From Pseudomonas fluorescens (GTDB taxonomy: Bacteria > Pseudomonadota > Gammaproteobacteria > Pseudomonadales > Pseudomonadaceae), in NCBI RefSeq assembly GCF_001708445.1, contig NZ_CP015637.1:5395001-5459000 (forward strand): DNA of 64,000 bases. Reading direction: 5' to 3'. The notes below the pieces were generated by a model. It worked only from the letters and a program-made list of their open reading frames with translations. It was not told where the DNA came from and did not search any database. A program made the position numbers and the translations under genes. Below, piece after piece: positions 29,355-38,755 of the stretch (positions within the stretch are counted from its first letter, which is position 1; each line of letters starts with the position of its first letter).

Positions 29355-29693
29355 TTAGATCGCTTTGAGCGTGCCTTTAGGCAGCGTGGCGGCGATAGCG
29401 CCCTTCTGGAACTTCATTTCTACGGTGTCGGAGACTTCCAGGACCACGAAAGCGTCGGAAACCTTGGTGATCTTGCCGGCGATACCGCCAGTGGTCACGA
29501 CTTCGTCACCTTTCTGCAAGCTGCCCAGCAGGTTTTTCTGCTCTTTGGCGCGCTTGGCCTGTGGACGCCAGATCATCAGGTAGAAGATGACCAGGAAACC
29601 GACCAGGAAAATCCACTCGAAACCACCGCCCATAGGGCCGGCAGCAGCAGGCGCAGCGGCGTCAGCCATGGCGTTAGAGATAAAAAAGCTCAT
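29355..29693 (-). CDS. yajC: Sec translocon accessory protein YajC
   Basis: YajC is a small protein of the SecDF-YajC complex. The 112-residue protein has one membrane helix (about 27-44, FEWIFLVGFLVIFYLMIW-like) after a Gly/Ala-rich N-terminus, then a cytoplasmic SH3-like domain (LQKGDEVVTTGGIAGKITKV). It lies between tgt and secD. Confidence 0.96.
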   Translation of the reverse strand: MSFFISNAMADAAAPAAAGPMGGGFEWIFLVGFLVIFYLMIWRPQAKRAKEQKNLLGSLQKGDEVVTTGGIAGKITKVSDAFVVLEVSDTVEMKFQKGAIAATLPKGTLKAI

Positions 29694-29736
29694 TTAGCAC
29701 TCCAGTTGCAAATAGTGAATCTTAGGGTCGGAAAAC

Positions 29737-31907
<2,171 letters not shown>

Positions 31908-31973
31908 GATGGGGTTCGTCTAGCAGGGCCGGGAAGTCTAGCGGAAATAGTCAAAATTGACCATGAAACGTGA

Positions 31974-32002
31974 TTGACCAACGGTAATCTCATCTCTATA
32001 CT
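31974..32002 (+). promoter_or_regulatory. Promoter of tRNA-Leu
   Basis: TTGACC (31974-31979), a 17-base spacer and TATACT (31997-32002) are followed by a GC-rich discriminator (TCGCCGCC), as expected for a stringently controlled stable RNA promoter. The tRNA starts 14 bases downstream. Confidence 0.8.
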
Positions 32003-32015
32003 TCGCCGCCATTGA

Positions 32016-32100
32016 GCCCTGATGGCGGAATTGGTAGACGCGGCGGATTCAAAATCCGTTTTCGAAAGGAGTGGGAGTTCGAGTCTCCCTCGGGGCACCA
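32016..32100 (+). tRNA. tRNA-Leu(CAA)
   Basis: The 85-base class II tRNA has acceptor GCCCTGA paired with TCGGGGC and an encoded CCA end. The D-loop reads GGTAGACGC, and the anticodon stem CGGAT/ATCCG closes the loop TTCAAAA with anticodon CAA, which reads UUG. There is a long variable arm (TTTTCGAAAGGAGTGGG region), and the T-loop reads GTTCGAGTC. A strong terminator follows at once. Confidence 0.96.
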
Positions 32101-32104
32101 TCTT

Positions 32105-32138
32105 AAAAAAAGACCTTGAAATTCAAGGTCTTTTTTTT
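32105..32138 (+). terminator. Intrinsic terminator of tRNA-Leu
   Basis: AAAGACCTTGAA pairs with TTCAAGGTCTTT, followed by eight T's, four bases after the tRNA CCA end. Confidence 0.95.
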
Positions 32139-32183
32139 CGCCTGTCGGAAAGTGACCGGCGCACCAGTGGAGGTAGCGAGACC

Positions 32184-32513
32184 ATGGAATTGTTGCTCGA
32201 AGCGATTGCGTTGTTCGCCATCAAACTGGCGCACGAGACCGAGGACGGCAGTCCGGTTTTGCGCGATGACCCGGTGATGGTTGGGCATGACCGCGAGGTG
32301 TTTGGGTTGTTGGTGCGGCAGGGGGACTTGCCGGGGATTCAGCTGAAGCTAGATGAGTGCCTGACGCCAGCGCTCGAATCCTTGGGTGGCGCAACGACAG
32401 TGATGGGTCGCGAGCTGCAACGGCTGACGTTGGATGTGCGCCAAGCATCGACACTGCACGAACTCAATGCCCCACTCAACGCACTCAAGGATTACCTGAA
32501 GGCGATCCTGTAA
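32184..32513 (+). CDS. Hypothetical protein (109 aa)
   Basis: I do not recognise this family. The ATG at 32184 has GGAGG ten bases upstream; an upstream frame overlaps the tRNA and was rejected. The protein is soluble and mostly helical by composition, with Leu-rich amphipathic stretches (MELLLEAIALFAIKLAHETE, LDVRQASTLHELNAPLNALK). It sits directly behind the tRNA-Leu terminator and convergent with the LysE-type gene, with eight bases between the stops. GC content is like its neighbours, so recent import is not suggested for this gene. Confidence 0.65.
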   Translation: MELLLEAIALFAIKLAHETEDGSPVLRDDPVMVGHDREVFGLLVRQGDLPGIQLKLDECLTPALESLGGATTVMGRELQRLTLDVRQASTLHELNAPLNALKDYLKAIL

Positions 32514-32521
32514 CGTCCGGT

Positions 32522-33157
32522 TCAGCGACGCCCTTCCACCGCCATCCGCACCGCCAGCCCCATCAGCACCGACCCCATCAGCCAGCGCTGCACCACCTGC
32601 CAACCCGGTCGGGTGACGAAAAACACCGCGATGGAGCCGGCCATGGTGGCAATCACTGCGTTGACGCTCACGCTGATGAAAATCTGCGTAAACCCCAGCA
32701 CCAGAGATTGGGTCAGCACACTGCCATGACCGTTCGGGTCGATGAACTGGGGCAGTAACGACAAATACATCACCGCCACCTTGGGGTTCAGCAGGTTCGT
32801 CACCAGGCCCATGGTGAACAGTTTGCGTGGGCTGTCCTTGGGCAAATCCCGCACCTGGAACGGCGATCGCCCACCCGGCCGAATTGCCTGCCAGGCCATA
32901 TAGGCCAGGTACAACGCACCGCCGAAGCGCAGTGCGTCATAGGCAAATGGCACCGCCATGACCAAGGCCGTGATCCCCAAGGCCGCGCACACCATGTAAA
33001 CCAGAAAACCCAACGCCACGCCGCCCAGGGAAATCAACCCGGCCGTGCGGCCCTGGCAGATCGAGCGGGAGATGAGGTAAATCATGTTCGGGCCGGGCGT
33101 GAGCACCATGCCGAGTGAAATAAGCGCATAGGCCAGCCAGCTGGACAGTTCGGGCAT
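32522..33157 (-). CDS. LysE/RhtB-family amino acid exporter
   Basis: This 211-residue inner-membrane protein has about six helices and the family's signature near the N-terminus: ISLGMVLTPGPNMIYLISRSICQGRTAGLIS is split between helix 1 and loop. The PGPNMI motif is diagnostic. LysE/RhtB proteins export basic amino acids, threonine, homoserine lactone or others. AGGAG precedes the ATG. Substrate cannot be predicted, and no regulator is adjacent. Confidence 0.92.
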   Translation of the reverse strand: MPELSSWLAYALISLGMVLTPGPNMIYLISRSICQGRTAGLISLGGVALGFLVYMVCAALGITALVMAVPFAYDALRFGGALYLAYMAWQAIRPGGRSPFQVRDLPKDSPRKLFTMGLVTNLLNPKVAVMYLSLLPQFIDPNGHGSVLTQSLVLGFTQIFISVSVNAVIATMAGSIAVFFVTRPGWQVVQRWLMGSVLMGLAVRMAVEGRR

Positions 33158-33313
33158 TGTTGGGCTCCTGGGGTGTTATTTTGTCGACGTGAAACATTTG
33201 GCCAAGGTTATAGGCTTGGACCCAATGGTAGGGCGTTCAAAATGCGCGCGTTAGATACAGATCCGCGAGCAAAACGGCATACACCACCGCACCACTCACC
33301 CAAGGCCAGGCCC

Positions 33314-33685
33314 ATGATCGACTTCAACAACAAAGGCTTTTTCAAACTCAAACAGAACAACGAATACGCCGAACGCGTATCGGCCCTGCTGCTGGACGGC
33401 GAAGAAGTGATCGACGCCTACAAAGCCATGCGCGACGGCGTGGTCTTCACCACCAAACGCATCATCGCGGTGAATGTGCAGGGGATTACCGGCAGCAAGA
33501 AGGACTTCACCTCACTGCCGTATAAAAACATCGTGGCGTATTCGGTGGAGACGTCCGGGACGTTTGACCTGGATTCGGAGTTGGAGATTTACTTCTCGTC
33601 GCTGGGGAAAGTGAAATTCGAGTTCACCGGCAAGACCTCGATCGTTGAAATCTCCCGGCTGATTTCCAAACACCTGTTGACTTGA
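33314..33685 (+). CDS. PH-domain (bPH_1/YvbH-like) protein
   Basis: The ATG at 33314 gives 123 residues (MIDFNNKGFFKLKQNN); an upstream extension is composition-unlike and was dropped. The whole protein reads as one bacterial PH-like domain: EEVIDAYKAMRDGVVFTTKRIIAVNVQGITGSK-type residues form strands, with the DGVVFTTKRII core typical of PF08000. Such domains bind other proteins or membranes, and the function here is unknown. It is a single gene, divergent from the LysE-type gene. Confidence 0.82.
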   Translation: MIDFNNKGFFKLKQNNEYAERVSALLLDGEEVIDAYKAMRDGVVFTTKRIIAVNVQGITGSKKDFTSLPYKNIVAYSVETSGTFDLDSELEIYFSSLGKVKFEFTGKTSIVEISRLISKHLLT

Positions 33686-33693
33686 TCACCACA

Positions 33694-33721
33694 CAAAAAA
33701 AGACCTTGGCCCCCAAGGTCT
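33694..33721 (-). terminator. Terminator of the minus-strand hypothetical gene
   Basis: On the minus strand AGACCTTGG/CCAAGGTCT pairs around a short loop and is followed by seven T's. On the plus strand there is no T-tract, so it mainly serves the gene ending at 33766. Confidence 0.8.
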
Positions 33722-33765
33722 ATCGCTGCCGAGACGCTATGAGTGACGCGGGCGGCGCTCAAACA

Positions 33766-34284
33766 TCACGCCACTTCCCAGACCTTGATGACCACTTCTC
33801 CATTACCGCCATCATCCAGGATGAGCGTTTCGCTCTTATCCCCCCAGAAACTAATCCGCTGGTACCAATACAGCCAGTTGCTCTCCAGGTCTTTCTGCTC
33901 ACTGGAACAAGAGATGACGACCTGGATTTTCAGCGCTTTTTCAGCCTTGGGTACCCACTTCGCCAACTTCAGCCGGTCATTGAGGATCTTGTCTCTCCAT
34001 TTGCTTTGGGTCCACGCATGCGCTGTCGCAACCTCAAGGAATACCTGCGTCCCCTCGTTTCCGCAGACGCGCAGATCCCCGAGAAACTTTGATGTGTTGT
34101 CCGCAAAAGACTGCTTGTAAGCAGGCTTGGGAAAGGCTTCGTAACCCCGGTCAACAAAAGCAGTAAAAATCTCCCAATTGACCCACTCTTCAAATGAGTA
34201 GCCGGTATGTGCAAAGCGGGTGACTTGTTTGGCTTTCGGGGCGAAGTGATCAGAGAGAATCTGGCAAAAGTCCTGCAGGGTCAT
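33766..34284 (-). CDS. Hypothetical protein (172 aa), possible decayed nuclease-like fold
   Basis: I do not recognise this protein. It has Trp-rich segments (FEEWVNWEIFTAFVDRG, ESNWLYWYQRISFWGD) and no signal or membrane helix. The stretch LGDLRVCGNEGTQVFLEVATAHAWTQSKW has the hydrophobic-D, then strand-E pattern seen in PD-(D/E)XK folds, but the Lys is missing, so this is only a hint. Base composition is visibly more AT-rich than the flanking core genes. It lies between a PH-domain gene and the bacteriocin remnant, and ends at its own terminator. Confidence 0.6.
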   Translation of the reverse strand: MTLQDFCQILSDHFAPKAKQVTRFAHTGYSFEEWVNWEIFTAFVDRGYEAFPKPAYKQSFADNTSKFLGDLRVCGNEGTQVFLEVATAHAWTQSKWRDKILNDRLKLAKWVPKAEKALKIQVVISCSSEQKDLESNWLYWYQRISFWGDKSETLILDDGGNGEVVIKVWEVA

Positions 34285-34494
34285 AAGGTCTTCCTTGGGA
34301 GTAGTGATAGAGGGTGCCTCAACAACTGATTTACGCGGCTACCCCACGCATTGCTTTATCGTCATGAGGCTGGAAAACATGAAGAGTCGCCTCAAAGGTA
34401 GAAAAATACTCGTCAAGACTCGTCGCGTTTCAGCTGACTTTTCTCACGTACTTCATCGAACATTGCGAGTGTCAGGTTTCCGTTATCGTTAATA

Positions 34495-34524
34495 GGCTCA
34501 CTCCCTCGCACAAGGAAGTGAGCC
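34495..34524 (+). promoter_or_regulatory. Hairpin covering the Shine-Dalgarno of the bacteriocin remnant
   Basis: GGCTCACT (34495-34502) pairs with AGTGAGCC (34517-34524), and CC/GG extends the stem with one bulge. The right arm contains AAGGAAGTGAG, the likely ribosome site for the ATG at 34529, so folding would hide it. Confidence 0.55.
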
Positions 34525-34528
34525 CGTC

Positions 34529-35007
34529 ATGTCAGAACGCGCGTATCCCATCACCGAAGAAGAACAACTCAAGCGGCGCATCCTGAGCCGACAGCCGACG
34601 CCAGCACCCTATTTTCCGGCAATCGACATATTCGCCCCTCCCCCAGCGCCAACCTCGGCACCCGCCAAGCCAGCCGGTTGCGTTTTCACCAAACCCTGCA
34701 AGCTGCCCGACGGCGTCATTCGCTATGCAAACCCCACCGGCTACGTCCCGCTTGAGCTGATCAAGGACTACGGCCATTTCAGCCTGTTGGGCGGATTCCC
34801 CAAAAACCGGTAACACCAAGAAAAAGCGGGGCTGGCTTACGTGAGCGTTGGATAGATGCAAAAAGGAGAAAGCTATTTGAATGGGATTCCAAGAAAGGAG
34901 AGCTGGAGGTCTATCGAAACAGTGATTTGGAACACCTCGGCGCATTTGATCCTTATACGGCCGAGCGTCGAGGACCGGCGGACCCGAAACGTCGAATTTA
35001 CAGATAA
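34529..35007 (+). pseudogene. Remnant of an S-type pyocin / colicin E3-like rRNase bacteriocin
   Basis: The first frame (34529-34813, 94 residues, Pro-rich) contains GCVFTKPCKLPDGVIRYANP and GYVPLELIKDYGHFSLLGG, which I recall as the N-terminal part of Pseudomonas S-type bacteriocins. From about 34810 to the TAA at 35005-35007, the next frame reads RRKLFEWDSKKGELEVYRN and HLGAFDPYTAERRGPADPKR, aligning closely with the C-terminal 16S rRNase domain of colicin E3. The central translocation/S-pyocin domain is absent and the two parts are out of frame, so a large deletion with frameshift is inferred. By alignment with ColE3, Asp510, Glu517 and Arg545 are kept, but His513 is Lys. The immunity gene follows after 14 bases. 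Confidence 0.78.
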
Positions 35008-35021
35008 AGAGGAACTCGGAA

Positions 35022-35309
35022 ATGGTGATGAAAATCAGATTGCGATGGTACGAAAAGCACAGCAATGACTTGAAGGCAGATGAGTATTCAGCGGATATCG
35101 CAGATCCAGACAGTGTTTTTGAAGCATTGGGTTTAGGCGAAGAAACCGCGATATATGCCGACGTATTCAATGTGCTGCCGAGCTGGATAACGATCATTCA
35201 GCCGTACTTCCAGCACATCATTGAACCCGACCGCCTCGACTACCAAATTTCCTTCCGCTACCAAGGCGCCTGGCCACCACCACCAACACAACCCAAGAAG
35301 GAACCTTGA
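35022..35309 (+). CDS. Cloacin/colicin E3-type immunity protein
   Basis: This 95-residue acidic protein aligns with the ColE3/cloacin immunity family (PF03513) as I recall it: KIRLRWYEKHSNDLKADEYS at the N-terminus, DSVFEALGL in the middle, PSWITIIQPYFQHIIE, and YQISFRYQGAW near the end. Family proteins bind the rRNase domain of their cognate bacteriocin and shield the producer's ribosomes. GAGGA lies eight bases before the ATG at 35022. It is intact apart from a PPPPTQPKKEP tail, though the toxin before it is broken. It may protect against related bacteriocins made by competitors. Confidence 0.85.
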   Translation: MVMKIRLRWYEKHSNDLKADEYSADIADPDSVFEALGLGEETAIYADVFNVLPSWITIIQPYFQHIIEPDRLDYQISFRYQGAWPPPPTQPKKEP

Positions 35310-35313
35310 TGCA

Positions 35314-35886
35314 ATGAGACCTACACTGCAAAAGCCCCTCCTCTACCGCTCAGTCAACACCCGAACCCATGGCGTGCGCCACGGAAGTTGCCTTGCCTAC
35401 CGGTATGAGCGGCACACCAAAAGAGAAAAAAACAAACGATCAAACCGCAGTTCGATGCACAGCCATCAACGACACGGTTTTGATTACACCCCGCTATTCC
35501 GCTTTCTCCTATCCAAAGTCGGTCACCCATGGGATCAGGTTTTCAGCGAAGCCAACGCCCGCCTGGATCGTCCGGAGCCGGTGTTCTGGATGGTTGCGCT
35601 ACACGAAAGTGACAAGCAGGAGTACGTGAGAACGGATGAAAACAGCTACTACAGCGGCTTGTGGGTCGACGAAGATGGCCTACTGCAAAAGGTCAATCCT
35701 CAGCTGACGCCCGAGCAAATGACACCATTTTGCGACGGCTACACCCACACCTTCAACGGTGTGGTATTCGCCCAGCCTTCACCACGCAAACGGCGGGCAA
35801 CGCCCACCGTTCAATCAACTCCGCTTACCCCTCTTTCGCCTCACTCCCCTCCCCCCCAATCAACACCCGATTCGCCGGATCCGTAA
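35314..35886 (+). CDS. Conserved-looking orphan protein downstream of bacteriocin immunity gene
   Basis: The ATG at 35314 has AGAAGGA eleven bases upstream and follows the immunity stop by four bases, so they may be one unit. The 190-residue protein is basic at the N-terminus (SVNTRTHGVRHG, RHTKREKNKRS), then has DYTPLFRFLLSKVGHPWDQVFSEA and a Trp/Tyr-rich domain (EPVFWMVALHE, YYSGLWVDEDGLLQKVNP) ending THTFNGVVF. I think I have seen this in other pseudomonads but know no function. The last 40 or so residues are Pro/Ser/Thr repeats read from the strand opposite the lipoprotein gene, which suggests loss of the native stop. Confidence 0.65.
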   Translation: MRPTLQKPLLYRSVNTRTHGVRHGSCLAYRYERHTKREKNKRSNRSSMHSHQRHGFDYTPLFRFLLSKVGHPWDQVFSEANARLDRPEPVFWMVALHESDKQEYVRTDENSYYSGLWVDEDGLLQKVNPQLTPEQMTPFCDGYTHTFNGVVFAQPSPRKRRATPTVQSTPLTPLSPHSPPPQSTPDSPDP

Positions 35887-36397
35887 TATCAAACACCTGC
35901 TGCGCACACCCAGAACGGTCAAACTTGAACTGGAACTCCACCAGATACACCTTGGCCTTCTCCGGGCTGAACGTGCTCATCACCGGCCCGCAGCTGTAGT
36001 AAGCCCCAGTGCCCTGGCTGCGCGCCGAGCTGGACACGGTAAGTTTCTTGCCAGGATCCGCCTGGATCTCCAATTGTGGAAAACGCTTGAACCCGGCGCT
36101 GGCGACAGTCTGGTTGAGCTTGGCGATCCAGTTGAAGACCTTGCCTTCGCCGGTGTCCATCACGGTGCCAAGCGTTTCCGGGCGTTGGTCGGGGTCGCCT
36201 TCGCGGCGGATGGCGAATTCGACGGGGTTGGTGCCGCCGCTGGCCTTCATGATGACTTTGGCGTGGTCCGCGTCGACGGCCACGGTTTTCTGACGGAACT
36301 GGATACCGTCCTTGAGCAGGCTGGGCGATGAGTCACGTTGGTTCGATTGGCAGGCGCACAGGGCCAGGGCGAGGGAGAGCAGCGCGATTCGCTTCAC
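35825..36397 (-). CDS. Hypothetical lipoprotein
   Basis: The 190-residue protein starts with GTG (36395-36397), with AAGGA about ten bases upstream. It has a lipoprotein signal, MKRIALLSLALALCAC, with the modified Cys probably at 16. The mature part is beta-rich by composition and has DADHAKVIMKASGGTNPVEF and a two-Cys region (YYSCGPV, DRSGCAQQV) that could form a disulfide. I do not recognise a family. Its 3' end overlaps the plus-strand ORF at 35314-35886 by 62 bases, tail to tail. Confidence 0.75.
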   Translation of the reverse strand: MKRIALLSLALALCACQSNQRDSSPSLLKDGIQFRQKTVAVDADHAKVIMKASGGTNPVEFAIRREGDPDQRPETLGTVMDTGEGKVFNWIAKLNQTVASAGFKRFPQLEIQADPGKKLTVSSSARSQGTGAYYSCGPVMSTFSPEKAKVYLVEFQFKFDRSGCAQQVFDITDPANRVLIGGEGSEAKEG

Positions 36398-36516
36398 GGG
36401 AGGATGTCCTTATCAGGGTGAAAGACGATGATAACTGGACCGGTGATTAAACAGAATGTTCCGCAGTGGAAAGTCCGCGATGCAGGGCTGCGGCCTGACA
36501 GGCTTACCGAGGTGAT

Positions 36517-36553
36517 CCCATCGCGGCCTCGCCGGGGCTCGACAGCTCCCACA
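36517..36553. repeat. Single REP element
   Basis: CCCATCGCGGCCTCGCCGGGGCTCGACAGC-type sequence ending in TCCCACA reads on the minus strand as the common GTGGGAGCTGTCGAGCC REP. The surrounding gap (36398-36596) shows no gene. Confidence 0.7.
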
Positions 36554-36596
36554 TTTGATCTTCGTCGCGACTGACATTGCGTTCACACATTTCGCG

Positions 36597-37949
36597 TCAG
36601 CTCTCGTCAAACACCAACCGCGCGCACAACCCGCCTCGCTCACGATTATGCAGCGCCAACCGACAGCCGATCTTGCCGACGATCATCTGCACAATCGCCA
36701 GTCCCAGCCCTGCGCCATTGGCGTTGCCCTGGCTGTAAAAGCGCTCGAACAAGCGCCCGATTTGCGCCTCATCAATCCCTGGGCCCTGGTCTTCCACGCT
36801 CAAGCAATGGACGCCAATCACCACTTTCACCTCGCCCCCCAGCGGGGAGAAGTTGAGGGCGTTGGTCACCAGGTTCTGCAACGCAATGGCCAGCGCCACG
36901 GGGTCGGTCTCGACCCAGCACTCCTCGTTCCCTTCCAGCACCAATTCCACGTCTTTTTCCATGGCCAGCGGGGTCAACTCGGCGAGTTCTTCGCGCACCA
37001 ACTCGGTCAAGTGCACACGGCTGCGCGTAGGGTTGTTCAGTTGCGGTTCGATGCGCGCCATTGTCAGTAACTGGCTGCCAATGCGCGTCGCACGATCGAC
37101 CCCATTGACCAGAAAATCCAACGCCTCACGCCGTTGTTCTTCAGTGCCGGCGATTTGGGCGTTTTGCGCATGGATCCGCAGGATCGCCAGCGGTGTGCGC
37201 AGCTCATGGGCCGCGTCAGCGATAAAACGGCGTTCGCGTTCGAGCAGCTCGTCGACTTGGACCAACAACCGATTGAGCGCGGTTTGCATGGGCTCCAAGT
37301 CGCTGGGCAAGGGCTTGAGGTGCAGCGGCTGCAAGGTGTCGGTGTTGCGCCCGCGAATCTTGCGGGCCATGGCACGCAAGGGCTTGAGGCCCCAGCCGAT
37401 CACCAGCCAGATCAACAGCGCCAGCAGCGGCACGCCGATCAGGGTCGGCCAGAGGGTGTGGCGCACGATGCGCTGGATCAGGTCCTGGCGAATGTCGTCG
37501 CGCTCGCCCACCCAGATCAGCAGGCCCTGTTGCGGGTCGGCGAGGAGGAACGCGCACCAGTCGTTGCCGTTGTCCACAATGTCATGGGCGCCGAGGGTAG
37601 CCGGTGGGGCCGCCAGCACGGGCGCCTCGGTGGAACGCACCAGCAACTCGCCATCGGTGCGCCACACCTGGAAGGTCAGGCGGGTTTCATAGGGATGGGC
37701 AACGCCCTCCTCACCCACGCGGCTCATGGCCTGGTCAAACGCCTCATATAAGCGGTTCCAGTCCGCTTCGCCGGGGTCGCGTTGGCGCAGGACGCCTTGC
37801 AACAAGCGTGCGCTCTGGGCGAGTTGCGCGTCGTAGACTTCTTCGATTTCGTGGTGACTGTCGCGCAGCACCAACCAGCTGATCAGGGCGTCGCCGAGCA
37901 GGATCAGTACCAGGACGGGAACGAGGATGCGCGCGCGAACGGAAGTCAT
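36597..37949 (-). CDS. Sensor histidine kinase, QseC/PmrB type
   Basis: The 450-residue inner-membrane kinase has TM1 (about 8-27), a periplasmic sensor (28-160, HHEIEEVYDAQLAQSARLL like QseC) and TM2 (about 163-185, LIGVPLLALLIWLVIGWGL). A HAMP follows, then the H-box FIADAAHELRTPLAIL, the N-box LQNLVTNALNFSP and G-boxes DQGPGIDE and GAGLGLAIV. Its start overlaps the response regulator stop (ATGA). The periplasmic domain has no RExxE iron motif that I can find, so an iron(II)-sensing role as in BqsS is not supported. Divergent PepSY and cytochrome genes are the likely targets. Confidence 0.93.
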   Translation of the reverse strand: MTSVRARILVPVLVLILLGDALISWLVLRDSHHEIEEVYDAQLAQSARLLQGVLRQRDPGEADWNRLYEAFDQAMSRVGEEGVAHPYETRLTFQVWRTDGELLVRSTEAPVLAAPPATLGAHDIVDNGNDWCAFLLADPQQGLLIWVGERDDIRQDLIQRIVRHTLWPTLIGVPLLALLIWLVIGWGLKPLRAMARKIRGRNTDTLQPLHLKPLPSDLEPMQTALNRLLVQVDELLERERRFIADAAHELRTPLAILRIHAQNAQIAGTEEQRREALDFLVNGVDRATRIGSQLLTMARIEPQLNNPTRSRVHLTELVREELAELTPLAMEKDVELVLEGNEECWVETDPVALAIALQNLVTNALNFSPLGGEVKVVIGVHCLSVEDQGPGIDEAQIGRLFERFYSQGNANGAGLGLAIVQMIVGKIGCRLALHNRERGGLCARLVFDES

Positions 37950-38608
37950 GGTTTGAGCACCAGCACATAGCCCACGCCGCGCACGGTGCGAATCAGCTCG
38001 GTGGATAACTTCTTGCGCAGGTTATGGATCAATACTTCCAGGGTGTTGCTCTCGACACGGTCCTGCCAGCCATACAACGCGCGCGACAGCCGCTCGCGGG
38101 TCACGACTTTGCCGGGGCGCACCATCAGTTGGTGCAGCAGTTGGTATTCCATGGGGGTGACGATGATGTCCTCATCCTGATAGCGCACTTGCTGGGTGGC
38201 CGGGTCGAGGCTGATGCCAGCGTGTTCCAGCATCGGTTGCGCACGGCCCTGGCTGCGGCGCAACAAGGCGCGCACACGGGCCTTGAGCTCCTCCACGTCG
38301 AACGGCTTGACCAGGTAATCATCGGCACCGGCGTCCAAACCGGCGATGCGCTCGGCGGTGCCGTCGCGGGCAGTGAGGATCAGCACCGGCAGGTCGTGCT
38401 GCTCGGCGCGCAGTTGCTGCAACAGATCCAGGCCATCGAGGCGCGGCAGGCCGAGGTCGAGCAGCAACAGATCGAAGCTTTCCGTGCGCAAGGCATGCAA
38501 GGCCGCGACGCCATCCTGCAGCCAGTCGAGGGTGTAGCCCTCAGCGCCCAAGGCCACCCGGATCCCCTGGCCGAGGGCACGGTCATCTTCGACAAGCAGC
38601 AGGCGCAT
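37946..38608 (-). CDS. OmpR-family response regulator, QseB/PmrA type
   Basis: This 220-residue regulator starts at ATG 38606-38608 (MRLLLVEDDRALG); upstream in-frame codons lack family similarity. The receiver domain has acidic pair EDD, phospho-Asp in LLLLDLGLPRLDG near 51 and Lys in LVKPFDVEEL near 101. The C-terminal winged helix (about 125-218) has RERLSRALYGWQDRVESNTLEVLIHNLRKK split over the recognition helix. It is paired with the kinase and divergent from the PepSY gene across 147 bases. Confidence 0.94.
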   Translation of the reverse strand: MRLLLVEDDRALGQGIRVALGAEGYTLDWLQDGVAALHALRTESFDLLLLDLGLPRLDGLDLLQQLRAEQHDLPVLILTARDGTAERIAGLDAGADDYLVKPFDVEELKARVRALLRRSQGRAQPMLEHAGISLDPATQQVRYQDEDIIVTPMEYQLLHQLMVRPGKVVTRERLSRALYGWQDRVESNTLEVLIHNLRKKLSTELIRTVRGVGYVLVLKP

Positions 38609-38755
38609 AACGAATTCTCTGTAGGAAACGGCGGCATCATGCCGGGTTCTGGGCGGGGCTATTTCGGGAAAGATGTTACGACTCGTTGCCAACTAAGCTT
38701 GCACTAAGGTTGGTTTTGCACTGTGAAATCTCCCACAACTGCTGAGAGCTTTTCC

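Noticed and set aside
32016..32100. Integration site (att) at the tRNA-Leu 3' end
   Set aside because: I could not find a second copy of the tRNA end in the following 4 kb, and there is no integrase gene.
34295..34492. 65-codon plus ORF between the orphan minus gene and the bacteriocin remnant
   Set aside because: No Shine-Dalgarno, no recognisable motif and mixed composition. The stretch is better explained as promoter DNA. One ATTGCGAGTGTC resembles a single PrtN P-box, too weak to list.
35314..36397. Possibility that the overlapping convergent ORFs form a nested gene pair
   Set aside because: Only 62 bases overlap and the plus frame there is low complexity, so this is a run-on rather than true overprinting.
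37946..37949. Assignment of the two-component pair as iron(II)-sensing BqsRS
   Set aside because: The periplasmic part of the kinase has no RExxE motif that I can find, and its N-terminus is nearer QseC.
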